Positions 1 to 10,729 of a stretch of 64,000 nucleotides of DNA are shown here, in pieces. The DNA comes from Emmonsiellopsis sp. PD_33. Its lineage: Eukaryota > Ascomycota > Eurotiomycetes > Onygenales > Ajellomycetaceae. The notes under the pieces are model-generated. The model saw only the letters and a list, made by a program, of their open reading frames with translations. It did not search any database and was not told where the DNA came from. Each line of letters begins with the position of its first letter. The first letter of the stretch is position 1. Where the stretch lies: NCBI GenBank assembly GCA_032988165.1, contig JANTQF010000016.1, positions 124,001 through 188,000 on the forward strand. Reading direction: 5' to 3'. The position numbers and the translations under genes were made by a program.

Positions 1-59
1 AAATGTATAAACAAGTATTAATAACCTAGCATTTCTGAGTGTGGTCTATTATTTCATTA

Positions 60-2160
60 ATGATCAATGAGAGTACAAGGAGTAACTGATTAGATTTAAA
101 GCCCTAATGAAAAGCTATACTGGAGAGTATTTCATTGAAATTCTTATAGGTGTCATTTAAAATAATTACTGGGATATTCAATTTAATCTACTTGCAATTA
201 CAATGGATAATGCTAAAAGCAATGAGACTATAATTTGCAGTTTGAAAGAGAGGTTGATTGTATATCAATGAGATGGTAATCAGAGATATATTCCATACAT
301 TGCACATGTTATTCAGCTGGTAGTGTAGGCATTGATTAGTAAGCTTAAGATTAAGGTAGAATATGAGATAGTAGTAAGTTCTTTTAATGAGTAGAGTATT
401 ATCTTATAGAGTGGGATTTCATTTTCTACTACTCTTCATAAGGTAATGATATTTGATCACACTCCTGCTATATTTAATTCTAAATACTAATATTAATAAT
501 ACTTATATTAGATTCAATATATCACCATCATCATCAGTACCTCCTCAAAACAAGAGCAACAATTCTTTAATATTCAATATATAATAACATCTACATCCAC
601 TACACAGTCTACTCCCCTTAAAATGATCCAGGATGTTAAGACACAATGGAGCTCAACATATGAAATAGCTGTTTATACACTTTAACTTCAGAAATCAATT
701 AATTGCTAAGTAGAGAATTCTAAGAGAGAAAAGATTTAATCTTTAAAGCTCTCTACAACTAAATGAACTCAGTTGAAGTATATTATTGATTTACTCTTTC
801 CCTTCTATATAGACTGGCCACTGGGACCAGGTAAATATATATATACTTACCTGGTTACTCATTTTTCATTAATAGTTAGTCCCATTTCATACATGTTTTA
901 TTACTTTTCCTGCATGGTCCCATTTGGTCCCACAGGCATAAAATCAAACCAAACCAAACCAAACAGGACCATGTAGTTTAGTCCCATTATAAACTAAAAT
1001 ATTTTATATTTTAAATAAGTTAAAATGTATTTTAAATGACTTTTTAAAACTAGGAAATTTTTAATCCAATTTTGACCCTGGAAATCTAGGAAAATTCCCT
1101 AAAAAGTATACTAAAAATAGTGGTTTTTTGCCAAGAAATGCCAAGAAGTGACATGGAAGTATCATGGAATAATCCTAGTCATGTTTGGTCCCATTTTAAA
1201 TTAAAAAGATTGGTCATTTTACCTGTTTTAAAATTTAAAATCATGTTTTAGTCACTCATGTGTGACTAAAACCAAACCAAACTAAACTAAACATGCATGA
1301 AAATTCATGGTCCCAGCAGCCAGTCTACTTCTATATAATAACTAAAGCTGTTTTATGGATGTAGACACCTATGTTGCAGATAGCATGATGAGTTTATAAT
1401 AATTTATTTAATCATCTGGAGGATTAATTGGAAAAGAGTTATAAACATTCCTCTTGAGATGAGGTTATACAGAGAGCTATTAAGGCTGTAAAGGCAAAAC
1501 TCTCTCTTTATTACAGTAAAATAGATCAGCACTTTGCAGATTTTTATGCTATTATAGCTGTATTGAATCCATCACTACAAGCAAATATATACTCAGAGGA
1601 TGATTGAATAAAGGAAGAATGGCAGGCATATATTAATATTATCAAGAAGTACTACAATAAGACCTACTGGTAGTATGAACCCTTAGACACTGAACCTGGA
1701 GATGATATAAATATAGTGGAGGATGATTCTCAGGTAGATAACACTTTTTAGTAATACTTTACCATGCAGATGCACAGATATATGCTAATAGTTAATTACA
1801 TAGAATCTTAATGTATTGGTTGTGAATTAGAATAAGGCCAGGCTAGCTACTTGTAGGACTAAGTTTGACTGCTACCTTTATGATGATAGAATAATCATCA
1901 AGCAGAAAATAATCCTTAAAATCTGGGCTGTACTTAAATATATCTATCTAATAGTTATAAGGATGGTACAGGATGTTCTTGCAATCCCCCTGGCAGGTAT
2001 TGAGATGGAATGGAAATTCAATTCAAGCTGAGACATATATTACTATTATTGTAGTAAATTACATGGGGAAATGATCAAAAAGATAATGATGGTAAAGTAT
2101 GAGAAGGAGAAGAAAATTACTGATAATTTCAGTAAGAATACTATAATAAAGGAGGAGGAT
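60..2160 (+). pseudogene. Degenerate hAT-family transposase, interrupted by a MITE
   Basis: Translated pieces on the plus strand, in order, look like a hAT (Ac/Restless-type) transposase. Near 200-330 there is a segment with ITMDNAKSNET followed by IAHVIQLVV, matching the catalytic-core DNASNN and AHVINL motifs of hAT enzymes. Near 630-690 there is QDVKTQWSSTYE, the R-x-x-T-R-W-x-S-T-Y motif. Near 1490-1690 come KAKLSLYYSKID and a LNPSLQ segment. Near 1960-2020 RMVQDVLAIPLAGIE resembles the C-terminal hATC dimerisation region. Stops lie throughout, and a 518-bp MITE is inserted between the W-x-S-T-Y motif and the later blocks. The enzyme would have cut and pasted hAT elements in the nucleus; this copy cannot. 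The N-terminus may lie left of the window. I saw no terminal inverted repeats for the full element. The family is fairly secure from motif order; exact ends are not. Confidence 0.72.
810..1327. mobile_element. Non-autonomous hAT MITE (518 bp)
   Basis: Imperfect 20-bp terminal inverted repeats: the left end reads TAGACTGGCCACTGGGACCA, and the right end, reverse-complemented, matches it except for two transitions. The element is flanked by a perfect 8-bp direct repeat, CTTCTATA (802-809 and 1328-1335), the duplication length of hAT elements. It has no coding capacity. It sits inside the coding frame of the hAT transposase pseudogene, so it arrived after, or disabled, that gene. Confidence 0.88.
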
Positions 2161-2327
2161 GTACTTGCAAAGCAATATATATAGTTTAATACATTATATA
2201 GGTGTATGGGTGGATTATAGGTGTGATTCTGCATGAAGGTGTATAGAATATCCCATTTTAATAGTATTTTCTCATGAGTGTTACCAATTATCATTACCTT
2301 CTTCTCTATAATTATATAATCAAAATG

Positions 2328-2601
2328 GGACCAAATGGGACCAAGTTTAAATTCTAGTCACTTTTGGTCTCATTTATGTTATGTTTTATATGGTCATTTT
2401 ACATGATTTATTCTTTAAAATAGGTCATTTTTCCTGGTTACTTTCAAAATTTTGGTCATTTATCCTTATTTATCTCTTAAAAGTAGTCATTTTTTATATT
2501 TTAAACCTTTAAAGTCATGTTTTATACTACCTTTTGGCACCAAATGGGACTAAAACCAAACCAAACCAACATGAAAATTCCTAGTCCTAGTAGCCAGCCT
2601 A
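2328..2601. mobile_element. Truncated copy of the same hAT MITE
   Basis: The right part resembles the 810-1327 MITE: the same GACTAAAACCAAACCAAACC tract, then CATGAAAATTC and a terminal block ending GTAGCCAGCCTA, in place of GCAGCCAGTCTA. Differences are mostly transitions. The left inverted repeat is not recognisable, so the element looks 5'-truncated and the left boundary is approximate. Confidence 0.6.
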
Positions 2602-3896
2602 GTCTTGAAGAATGCTTTTTCCCAGTGGTTAAATGTATAGCTTTATTTGAAGCAGTCTGTATGATTGTGGAACTCAGTGATAGCTTGATTCAGTAATGAG
2701 TAGTTAATAGGCTAATCTGATGATATCAGTGAGACTACCTGGATGTCCTTGGAACTTCCATGTGAATTGACTTGTGAGTGTGTACACCCTTGTAGTTCTA
2801 TAGATGCCTGCCTGAATTTTAGTGAGGGGTTTAAACAGGTAGTTTACTCAGTTATAAATGTTGTCCTTGCAATCATAGTGTCCTATAAAGAGTTATAATG
2901 AGGGAAGTTGGAGTTGAAATACTCAATGATTTGATAAGCAAGTTCTACTATCTGAGTGTGAAAGGTCATTCTGTAGTTCTTTAGATATGAGAGCTGCTAA
3001 TATTAATAACTATTATCAGATGAAATGGATCTTCCAAGGGGAAGAGTCTACAGAGAAGTGTGGAAGTAAGAAAGACACTATACCCTTTTAGAATAAGAGT
3101 AACTGAAAGATGCATGCTGACATGACAGATATATATGCACTATACTCTTTTAGGAAAAGAACTGTGAAGAATCTTGGAAAAACATAAAAAAATAGAAAGA
3201 GAAAAGTGCTTTTTAGGGGAGGTAGAAAAGTGAGTGATTTCTGAGAAATATATGGGGAAATTTGTATGAGAGAGCCTTGAGTGATTACTCCACAGGCAAA
3301 AGGTGGTCTGAATGCAGTACAATAAACTTGTATAGTAGTCTCTTGGTATCAGGAGGTAATGTAGTAAATGAAAGTAAGCAAGTAGAATAGTTATAGCAGG
3401 GTAATTCCCATGAAAGTTTTATAGGTAGCTTAGAATTCTTTTGCTGAGCTTAGTGATCTAGAGTAGACATCTATAGATTCATCAGGGGATCAAGCAGAAT
3501 AGTATACACAGAGAATAATAAGAATGTAATTCAATTAGAATTATCTATAATGAGAATGAAGCTATTTGGGTACTAGATAAAGAGAGTTATCTATAAGGAG
3601 GATGAGGCCTGGGTAGGTATGGCTTTTAGAGAAGAAAAGTCTGTGAAGTAGATGAGACAAGTAGAAGAGATAGAGAAGAGATGAGGACCTATTGAAGGAA
3701 ATATAAAAGTGATGAGAGCAAGGAGATATAATGATAACTTATTATAAAGACTGGGGAACCCACAGAGAACCTTACATCTTTTGCAAAGATATACTACTAA
3801 TTGTAATTAGGAAAACTTGAGATGAAAATGTTATGTAGAATAAGGTTGATTGTCTAGATTCTTAGGCCACCTATAGGTATTTATATCAGGGGGGCC
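2602..3896. other. AT-rich stretch with no recognisable gene; probably gypsy internal remains
   Basis: Nothing here translates into a motif I recognise on either strand. It ends in a G-run followed by CC and then the LTR-like sequence at 3897, which looks like a polypurine tract before a 3' LTR. The stretch may therefore be the eroded 3' interior of a gypsy element whose 5' end is lost. This is inference from position only. Confidence 0.35.
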
Positions 3897-4203
3897 TGAC
3901 TAAGCTACATATATGACTAAGCTCATGGTCATTCCATGGCATGAAGTGGGAGTATATAATAGATATTTTTATTTTATAGTAAAATATCATTCATTCATTT
4001 GTGAATTGTCTCATGTTTATATATACTTCTTTAAGATAGATCTTTTGTTTCTTTTGTGTTATCTTATCATTCTATTATTATATTATTTTGTACTATAAAT
4101 TGCTAATACACTTCTTCACCTCAACATTAATATCAATTCTTTTCTTGTGTTTGCCACTGCCCTGTTCAGTGCTGCTTGATGCACACACCCTGTCCCTACT
4201 TTA
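3897..4203 (+). repeat. 3' (or solo) LTR of a third gypsy copy, Gypsy-3
   Basis: This 307-bp block aligns along its length with the reverse complement of the Gypsy-1 LTRs (13451-13765 and 24899-25213). It shares, for example, CTTTGTGTTATCTTATCATT-like and TTGTGTTTGCCACTGCCCTG blocks. It begins TGAC after a G-rich purine run and ends TTTA where the Gypsy-1 LTRs end TTCA. Directly after it, 4204-4215 match the sequence just left of the insertion point in the uninterrupted MITE at 28,411-28,949. This LTR therefore lies inside the same MITE copy as the copia element. No partner 5' LTR was found upstream. Confidence 0.7.
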
Positions 4204-4215
4204 ATACTATGATTT

Positions 4216-4325
4216 TGTTGGCTGTAGGCCGCCCTATTCCCAATCTAGCTAGCATGCACATGATCACATAGGATAGATAGATTCTCACCTCTGAGATTAA
4301 TTCAAGAGTCTTCAACCTTCCCATA
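4216..4325 (+). repeat. 5' LTR of the copia element
   Basis: Starts TGTTGG and ends CCCATA (the 3' copy ends CCCACA). It has the same length and no indels relative to 9495-9604. It retains one CpG (near 4230) where the 3' LTR has TG. Confidence 0.92.
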
Positions 4326-4634
4326 GATTATGATTCAGTATAGTGTTTTTTAAATGAAAAACATTGCATCAACATCTAGGGAGGTTCATAAACATCTACA
4401 GATAGTACTACTATGAATTGCACAGGAAATCCATTTGATTCACATTATCTTACACAATTCACCTGTTTATTTTGATATTCAATATTGGATTCAAAATACC
4501 CCATTGAGTTATTTATTCTCAATGTGTTTTTCTCAACATTCAACTGGCCCTATACTGCTGCAATGAGCAGTAGCTGTAGCCTCTAAATACTGCTCTCAGG
4601 GAGCAATCCCCATGTCATCAAGCTTCCCCAGTCC

Positions 4635-6143
4635 ATGTTACCCCAGTCTGCCAAAGCCAAAGGAAAAATGCCCACCCAGGAGGATGACAATAACCTCTAT
4701 GAGAACACAGAGGATCTATTAAAACTAACTGACATGGATGAAACTGAAGATGTTCTTCAGCAGGAACATTTATCTCACCCAAATCATTATATATCAGATG
4801 GCAGTCTTGAATGTTATCACAGTATCAGTCATCCTGCATTTAATAGATCTGGAATTGATATTGATACATCTACATTCAAACATTCAATTCAAGATCAAGT
4901 TGCATGTCCCAAACATGAACACTTTACAGTCTAAGAACACAAGCATAAACATTCTAAAAATCATTAATAAGATTATAATCAGTTTAAAATCTATGATCAT
5001 TCTGAATTCTAACATCCATTCACTGTCTCAAGCATTAGTGAGTTCAACATTGTCAGTGGAGATCCAGATAAACCAGTTATGATGATGCAGGGTGCTATAA
5101 TGGTGATGATGCAAACTCTTTTAAATGCCAGCTATTAATCTATACCTTTGCCTATCATGGATTTCATAAAGGAGGAGCTCCAAGAATTTCAAAAGGAAAC
5201 TAAATCTACCCTTGACATCAAATCTGTCACCACATTCAATGGATCCAACTACAAAAATTGGAGAGTTAGTATCTTGAATAACACTAAAGTGATTGGTGAA
5301 TTCAATATCTTGTTAAAGAATCAACACCAGCCCTCAGCAGGTAGTCACCTGGATAGGGAAAAATAGCATATACATTCAAAGACATTATATTGCTAAATAC
5401 TCTCAAGTCTCATTGGTAACATTTACATCATGATTGGCAGTTTGGAAGTAAATGATGCTATAGCTCTTTGGGAGAAAATCAACATTAAATATATAGTCTC
5501 TCTCACAGAAGAACATATGAATGTTGTCAGAGAGTTAATCTATCTTAAGGTTAAAGATTTCAAATACCTCCCCTACCAGTGCTGTTTTCACTACCTTATC
5601 ACTTACTACTATGAATTATGCAATAATTCAGAAGACATCTACCATGACCTCTTCCTTCTGAGACTCAAGGATTTCCAGAAAGCCTTTATCAAAACTCACC
5701 TGAATGAGTTCTTCTCCACTGGTCAGGACATGATTAACAATATTGATATTAATAATTTAATGAAGTAGTTAACAAATCACTCCATTAAAGATCTAAAGCT
5801 AAAAAATTCAAACAACTCCAGCACAAACTCCACAAATTCCAATATAAATATAAACTCCAAAGGAGATCCAATGAAGACCTGCACCAACTGCAAGAAGAAT
5901 AATTATGAGAAGAAGGACTACTTTGAACTCAATCCAGATAAACTGGCTGAATATAGGAAGGCTGCAAAGGCTAGACAGGATAAGAAAAAAAAAGATAAGG
6001 TTAAAAGCTCTGAGACTCTGAAAAAGGAAGATGAGAAGAAGGATCTTATGAAAAACCAATCTAGCACAGTAAACACTGTAATCACATATATAGAGTGTGG
6101 CAGATCTTATTCTACATCTACATCAAATAATGTTGTCTTATAA
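4635..6143 (+). pseudogene. Copia gag remnant
   Basis: Open pieces at 4635-4934, 5148-5366, 5430-5768 and 5871-6143 encode fragments of a gag-like protein. The 5148 piece contains the FNGSNYKNW block typical of copia gag, where the usual form is F-x-G-x-N-Y-x-x-W. The 5871 piece begins with CTNCKKNNY, the start of a CX2CX4HX4C zinc knuckle whose His and last Cys positions now read Tyr. This is followed by a Lys/Asp/Glu-rich tail. In a live element this protein would form the virus-like particle and package RNA. The initiation codon is uncertain because upstream frames are interrupted. Confidence 0.7.
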
Positions 6144-6179
6144 CCTTAATATCTCAATACCTACATCTCATTTAATATG

Positions 6180-9100
6180 ATAGGTGAGTGCTAATCCTTT
6201 TCATCTATCCACACATTCAATGGTAATCTCACAATCAATACTACCACAGGTGGTGAGGGACACATTAAGGAGATAGGAAGTGTCATTTTGGATGTTAATG
6301 ATGGAGATGTTGCCATTAAGGATGTCTACTATACTCTAGAACTAACTGTTAATCTCCTTTCATTTACTATGATGAAGGACCAAGGCTTCAAATTCAAACT
6401 CTCTGCTACTACATCTTCATATTTCATTTGCAAAGCACCAAATGGCATTGTTTTTCACACAGTTTGAACTCCTGGTCAAGGAAACATCTATAAGGTTATG
6501 AAATGTGACTCTGAGGAGGATCTTAACTACCCACACAGAGTAATATTATATATGGCTAAATCACACAAATATTCTGACCTGAAAATCAGGCTCACTGTGG
6601 CTGCCACAAATTTGGATAGCTCAACTCCTGCAAATAGTGAGATCTCACCTATCACCAAGTCTCTGGTGGAATGACACATAAATCTAGGTCATATTCACAC
6701 TGGCACTATTATCATAATATTTAAAAATCCTAAATCAGGCATTTAAATCTCTGGTCTAAAAACCTAATTCTTCTACAAGGAGTATATTAAGGCCAGCATG
6801 ACACATCATTTTTCTCAGACCCTCATGCCACAGTTGCTATGAGCTATTGAGAAGATCCATATTAATTTTACAGGAGAGGGTAAAATACTTAATGATCTAT
6901 CAGATTACCCCCTTGAGTCTCATCAGAGCATTAAGTACTAAATGCTCATAATATGTGATGCTACCTGTTACTACTGGGTCTACTTTCTCAAATCCAAGGA
7001 TGAGGCTGTCAATTATTTCAAACTCTAGGTGAAATTTATGGGTAATTTTGGGTATACACCTTCTGTATATATTTGCACTGATATTGATGGTGTTTTTCAG
7101 TCTATCCACATGCAAAAGCTCATAACAGATAATGATATTCATTGAGAACCAACTATACCTCATTCCTCTCATTAAGATAGTGTATCTGAATGTAGAATCT
7201 AAACTCTCATGAGATATATTCATGCCATTCTTTTCAAAAGCAGTTTGCTAAAGAAATTTTGGGTAGATATCATATCAACTATTATAACTATAACTAATAA
7301 CATGCCTACATCTATGATCCTATACAACATCAAATTTTAGCCTCAGGTGGAAGATTTAGTTACACTTAGTCCTCACATGATTTCATGATGCATGCTTATA
7401 GATGCAGTACCACAGGTTTGCCATTTTCACTGCATTGGATGTGAAGTTTTTGCTCATCTTCATGGTTCTTAGAAGCCAGATGATAAGCTTTCCCCCTGTG
7501 CCAAAGCTTATAAGCTTATTAGATTCAATGAGACATCTATTTTTCAACTTTGAAATCTCAATTCAGATAAGATTCTTATCATCAGCAATATTCAATTTGT
7601 TAAGGATGAGAAAGATACCTGTCCTAAACCCACTATCACCCTGAAAACTAACATCCTAATTCCCAAAATTGATAATCATGTCTATATTATTGAAAATGAT
7701 GAAGCCCCTGAGAATTCAGATTGATTAGAGCCCACACAAGCTTTTATAGCTTACACTCTGTTCTCAGTCACTGGTAGTATTCTGAAATCATACAAAGAAG
7801 TAATTGCTCAGCTCAATAGAGAATACTGGCATAAATCAATACAACATGAGATATCTGACTTAAAACATTAGAATACATGGCATCTCATCCTGAGATCTGA
7901 TGTCCCTGTTGGTGACCCTGTTGCATTAGGCTACTAAGTATTTGCTAAAAAAGATTGTCCTAAAGACCTAAATGTGGATCTGGATGAAATCCTGCAAAAA
8001 TCTCATTGGGTAGTCTGCAGGAACTAGCTCAAGAAGGGTAGTAGGAAGGAGACTTACACCCTCATTATAATTAACACATCAAATTGCATCATTTTTATAG
8101 TCACTGTGAAGTGCAGTTGAACTCTTCATCAGGTGGATATTATGTTGACATACCTGTACAGCTACTTAAGTAAAGCTGTTTACATGCATCAACCTACAGG
8201 CTTCAAATCAGGCACCACAAAAATGCTCATCTGTGCTATAGAAGGAAGTCTATATAGATTAAACCTCACTGTAAAGATCTAGTATGATTACCTTACTATA
8301 ATTCTCATCCAATTAGACTTCAAGGTCAGCTCCTATAACTCTGCACTCTGGTTCCACAAATCTAAACCCCATCTCTATATGATAATTTATATTGATGATT
8401 TGAACATTGTATCTGAAGTCCCAGAGAACACTGATTAGCTAGTTGGGGAACTCAGTAAGAAACTTAAGGTTAAAGATTTGAAAAAGCCTATAAAATATCT
8501 AGGCATGAAGGTCTGTCAGACATCTAAAGGAATTAAATTAACCTACCATCATTATATAGAGTGTTTAGTAGTGGATTTGTACTTGAAGAATACCATCACA
8601 GTTAAAATGCTTATAAAGGAGTTATTTCATATCAACAATAATCTCATTCTTAATAGTAGTGCAGGCTTCATGAAGCAATATTATTAACACAGCATTGAGT
8701 GTCTCCAATATCTTGCAGTTAAGACTCATTCTGATATTATATGCTTAGCATCTCTGCTCAGCCAATATAGTGCTAACTCTACCCTCAAGGCCTGGAAGGC
8801 ATTGTTACACATCATTCACTACCTTAAGGGATCTATGGATCTCAGCCTGTTCTATAAACATAACAGCATAGCTGACAGCCTAAATTCAAAAATTGACTTC
8901 CTAAACTCCACCTACCTCCCTGTCAGATATATAGATTCTGATTGGGCAGGGGTTTTAAATAGCAACTATAAATCTATGTCTAGGTACATCTTTAAACTTA
9001 CAAACACACTTATCTTGTGGCATTCAGCCAAACAGCCATGTATCTCTCTATCTTCAAATGAGGTCAAATACATCACCCTGAGCAAGGCTGTACATGAGGC

Positions 9101-9420
9101 CACCTAGATCTATAATCTTATAATAGAGCTTAACTGGACCTCAGCATCTCCTATACCAATTTTTGCAGACAACAAAGGTGCTATCAATTAGCTTAGGTCA
9201 CCACTATTACCACCCACAGCAAGCATATCAATATGAGATTCCATTATTCACATTCACAGCTCAAGAATGAGATTATATCAATCAAGTATGTCCCAACTGC
9301 AGATATAGCCATAGATGGACTCACCAAACCATTGGGGATCATCTTATTTTGGCATTTCTTAGGTTTACTAGGTATGATAGCACTGGAGGATAGAAACAAA
9401 TAAGTATCTTAATTAAATTT
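6180..9420 (+). pseudogene. Copia pol remnant (protease, integrase, RT, RNase H)
   Basis: After gag, 6240-6480 encodes a segment ending VYYTLELTVNLLS, the usual end of copia protease (L-x-x-N-L-L-S). The 6660-7700 stretch is integrase-like but heavily broken. Reverse transcriptase shows YIDDLNIVS near 8380, the Y-x-D-D active-site block, and then IKYLGMKV near 8500. RNase H follows at 8802-9107 with HYLKGS, RYIDSDWAG and SLSSNEVKYITLS, which carry the expected Asp and Glu residues. Many stops, mostly TGA and TAG, prevent expression. Domain order integrase before RT is what identifies copia rather than gypsy. Confidence 0.85.
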
Positions 9421-9494
9421 ATATATTTAAGGGTTTCATGTGTTGAATAGCAGTACATTCTCACATTTTTTGCACAGCTCAGCTTGAGGGGGGG

Positions 9495-9604
9495 TGTTAG
9501 CCATAGGCTGCCCTATTCCCAATCTAGCTAATGTGCATGTGATCACATAGGATAGATAGATTCTTGCCTCTGAGATTAATTCAAGAGTCTTCAACCTTCC
9601 CACA
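9495..9604 (+). repeat. 3' LTR of the copia element
   Basis: Starts TGTTAG directly after the purine tract and ends CCCACA before the GATTT duplication. It is a gap-free partner of 4216-4325. Confidence 0.92.
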
Positions 9605-9874
9605 GATTTTTAATGCTTTTTAATGGATTTTCCACTATTTTTATTATATTATAAGTCCATTTTGAGCTATTTTTTTCAAATTATGCAGAAAATATTCGAG
9701 TTTTTAGTCAAAATTACTTGATTTGACTTGATTTGGATGTATATATATATAACTCAGATTTAACTCACCTAGGGTTAGCCAGGCAAGTAAGTTGCCTCAA
9801 TATATATATATATAGAGAGTAACTCAGCTTGGATACCTTTATATTAGACTCAACTTGGACTTGTCTGCAGTCTA
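9605..9874. mobile_element. Right part of a hAT-type MITE (copy A), split by copia and Gypsy-3
   Basis: Aligns with 28,681-28,949 almost end to end, with mostly transition differences, and finishes with the same terminal repeat TCTGCAGTCTA. The twelve bases 4204-4215 upstream of the copia element continue the match on the other side. The MITE left half should lie beyond the Gypsy-3 remnant and was not found. Confidence 0.82.
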
Positions 9875-10166
9875 TTAGCTGGTATGACAGTGCTGACAGT
9901 AGTTTCAGTATGTGGAAAAAAACTCAGTATAATTCTTATTTTTAATGAAGAAGTTTTGAGCAAAAGAGCCATTATATTATAAATACTCTATATTGAATTA
10001 GTGGTAATAGGTAGAATGATGACTTGCACATCTCAGTACAGTATTAATGATAGAAAAAATCCAGTAATAATTATAAATTAAAGATAAATTGAAGAGTCTG
10101 ATGAAAGAATCTAATCATTTAAATATAAATAGAAGAAGTGATTCATAATAGTAGATCATATTAAAT
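9875..10166. other. AT-rich spacer between MITE copy A and Gypsy-2
   Basis: I see no gene or repeat end here. The last five bases, TAAAT, are the left target duplication of Gypsy-2. Confidence 0.5.
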
Positions 10167-10420
10167 TGTGAAGGGCTACACCCTTATACTCTATATCTAT
10201 AGCTCACCTGAACTTCACCCAATCTCTAACTGCTTAATTAGAGGCCTCTAACCAGGCCTTCATATGAACATTTATTTACTCCAACCTTGTATAGTTCTCT
10301 TCTATTTATATTATATAATCTCATGATTCCTTTTCCTTTTTCCTTTCTTTCTCTAGTGATTATAATTTTGATTTTAGTGTCTAGCTCATACAATCTATTA
10401 ATCAGAGCACATCTATTACA
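10167..10420 (+). repeat. 5' LTR of Gypsy-2
   Basis: Begins TGTGAAGGGCTACAC and ends CATCTATTACA. It pairs without length difference with 27297-27550. It has lost the CGCG that the 3' copy still carries near its end. Confidence 0.92.
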
Positions 10421-10729
10421 TTTTATAATCACTTACTTGATCTCTTCTCAGAGATCTCTGATATTATATCCATCTTCTGAATGTGACTCACACATATAGT
10501 AGAATCTTCTAAATGTGACTTGCATGTATAGTCAACTTCTCTGAATTTCAATAAATGCTGATGAAATATCCCCATGAGACACTAGCTCTATATAACTCAC
10601 CTCAGTTCAGCTCCACTAGATGATGTGTCAGTGAAAGACCCTAAAGCCCTAACAGTCTATATTATTATCTCTTGAGATTTTCTCTTAACTCATATAAATC
10701 CTCTGAACTCTCAGAATCCAACCAATCTT

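Larger units (their letters stand above)
4216..9604 (+). mobile_element. Complete Ty1/copia LTR retrotransposon (decayed)
   Basis: Two 110-bp LTRs (4216-4325 and 9495-9604) bound a 5.4-kb element. The target duplication GATTT is perfect on both sides (4211-4215 and 9605-9609). A G7 polypurine run lies immediately before the 3' LTR (9488-9494). The interior encodes gag with a zinc-knuckle remnant, then protease, integrase, reverse transcriptase and RNase H in copia order, all broken by stops. The LTRs differ at 12 of 110 positions, all transitions. The element interrupts a hAT-type MITE whose empty-site sister copy lies at 28,411-28,949. Confidence 0.93.

Noticed and set aside
3897..4203. Interpretation as a 5' LTR of the copia element
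   Set aside because: It matches Gypsy-1 LTRs in reverse orientation, and the copia element has its own 110-bp LTR starting at 4216.
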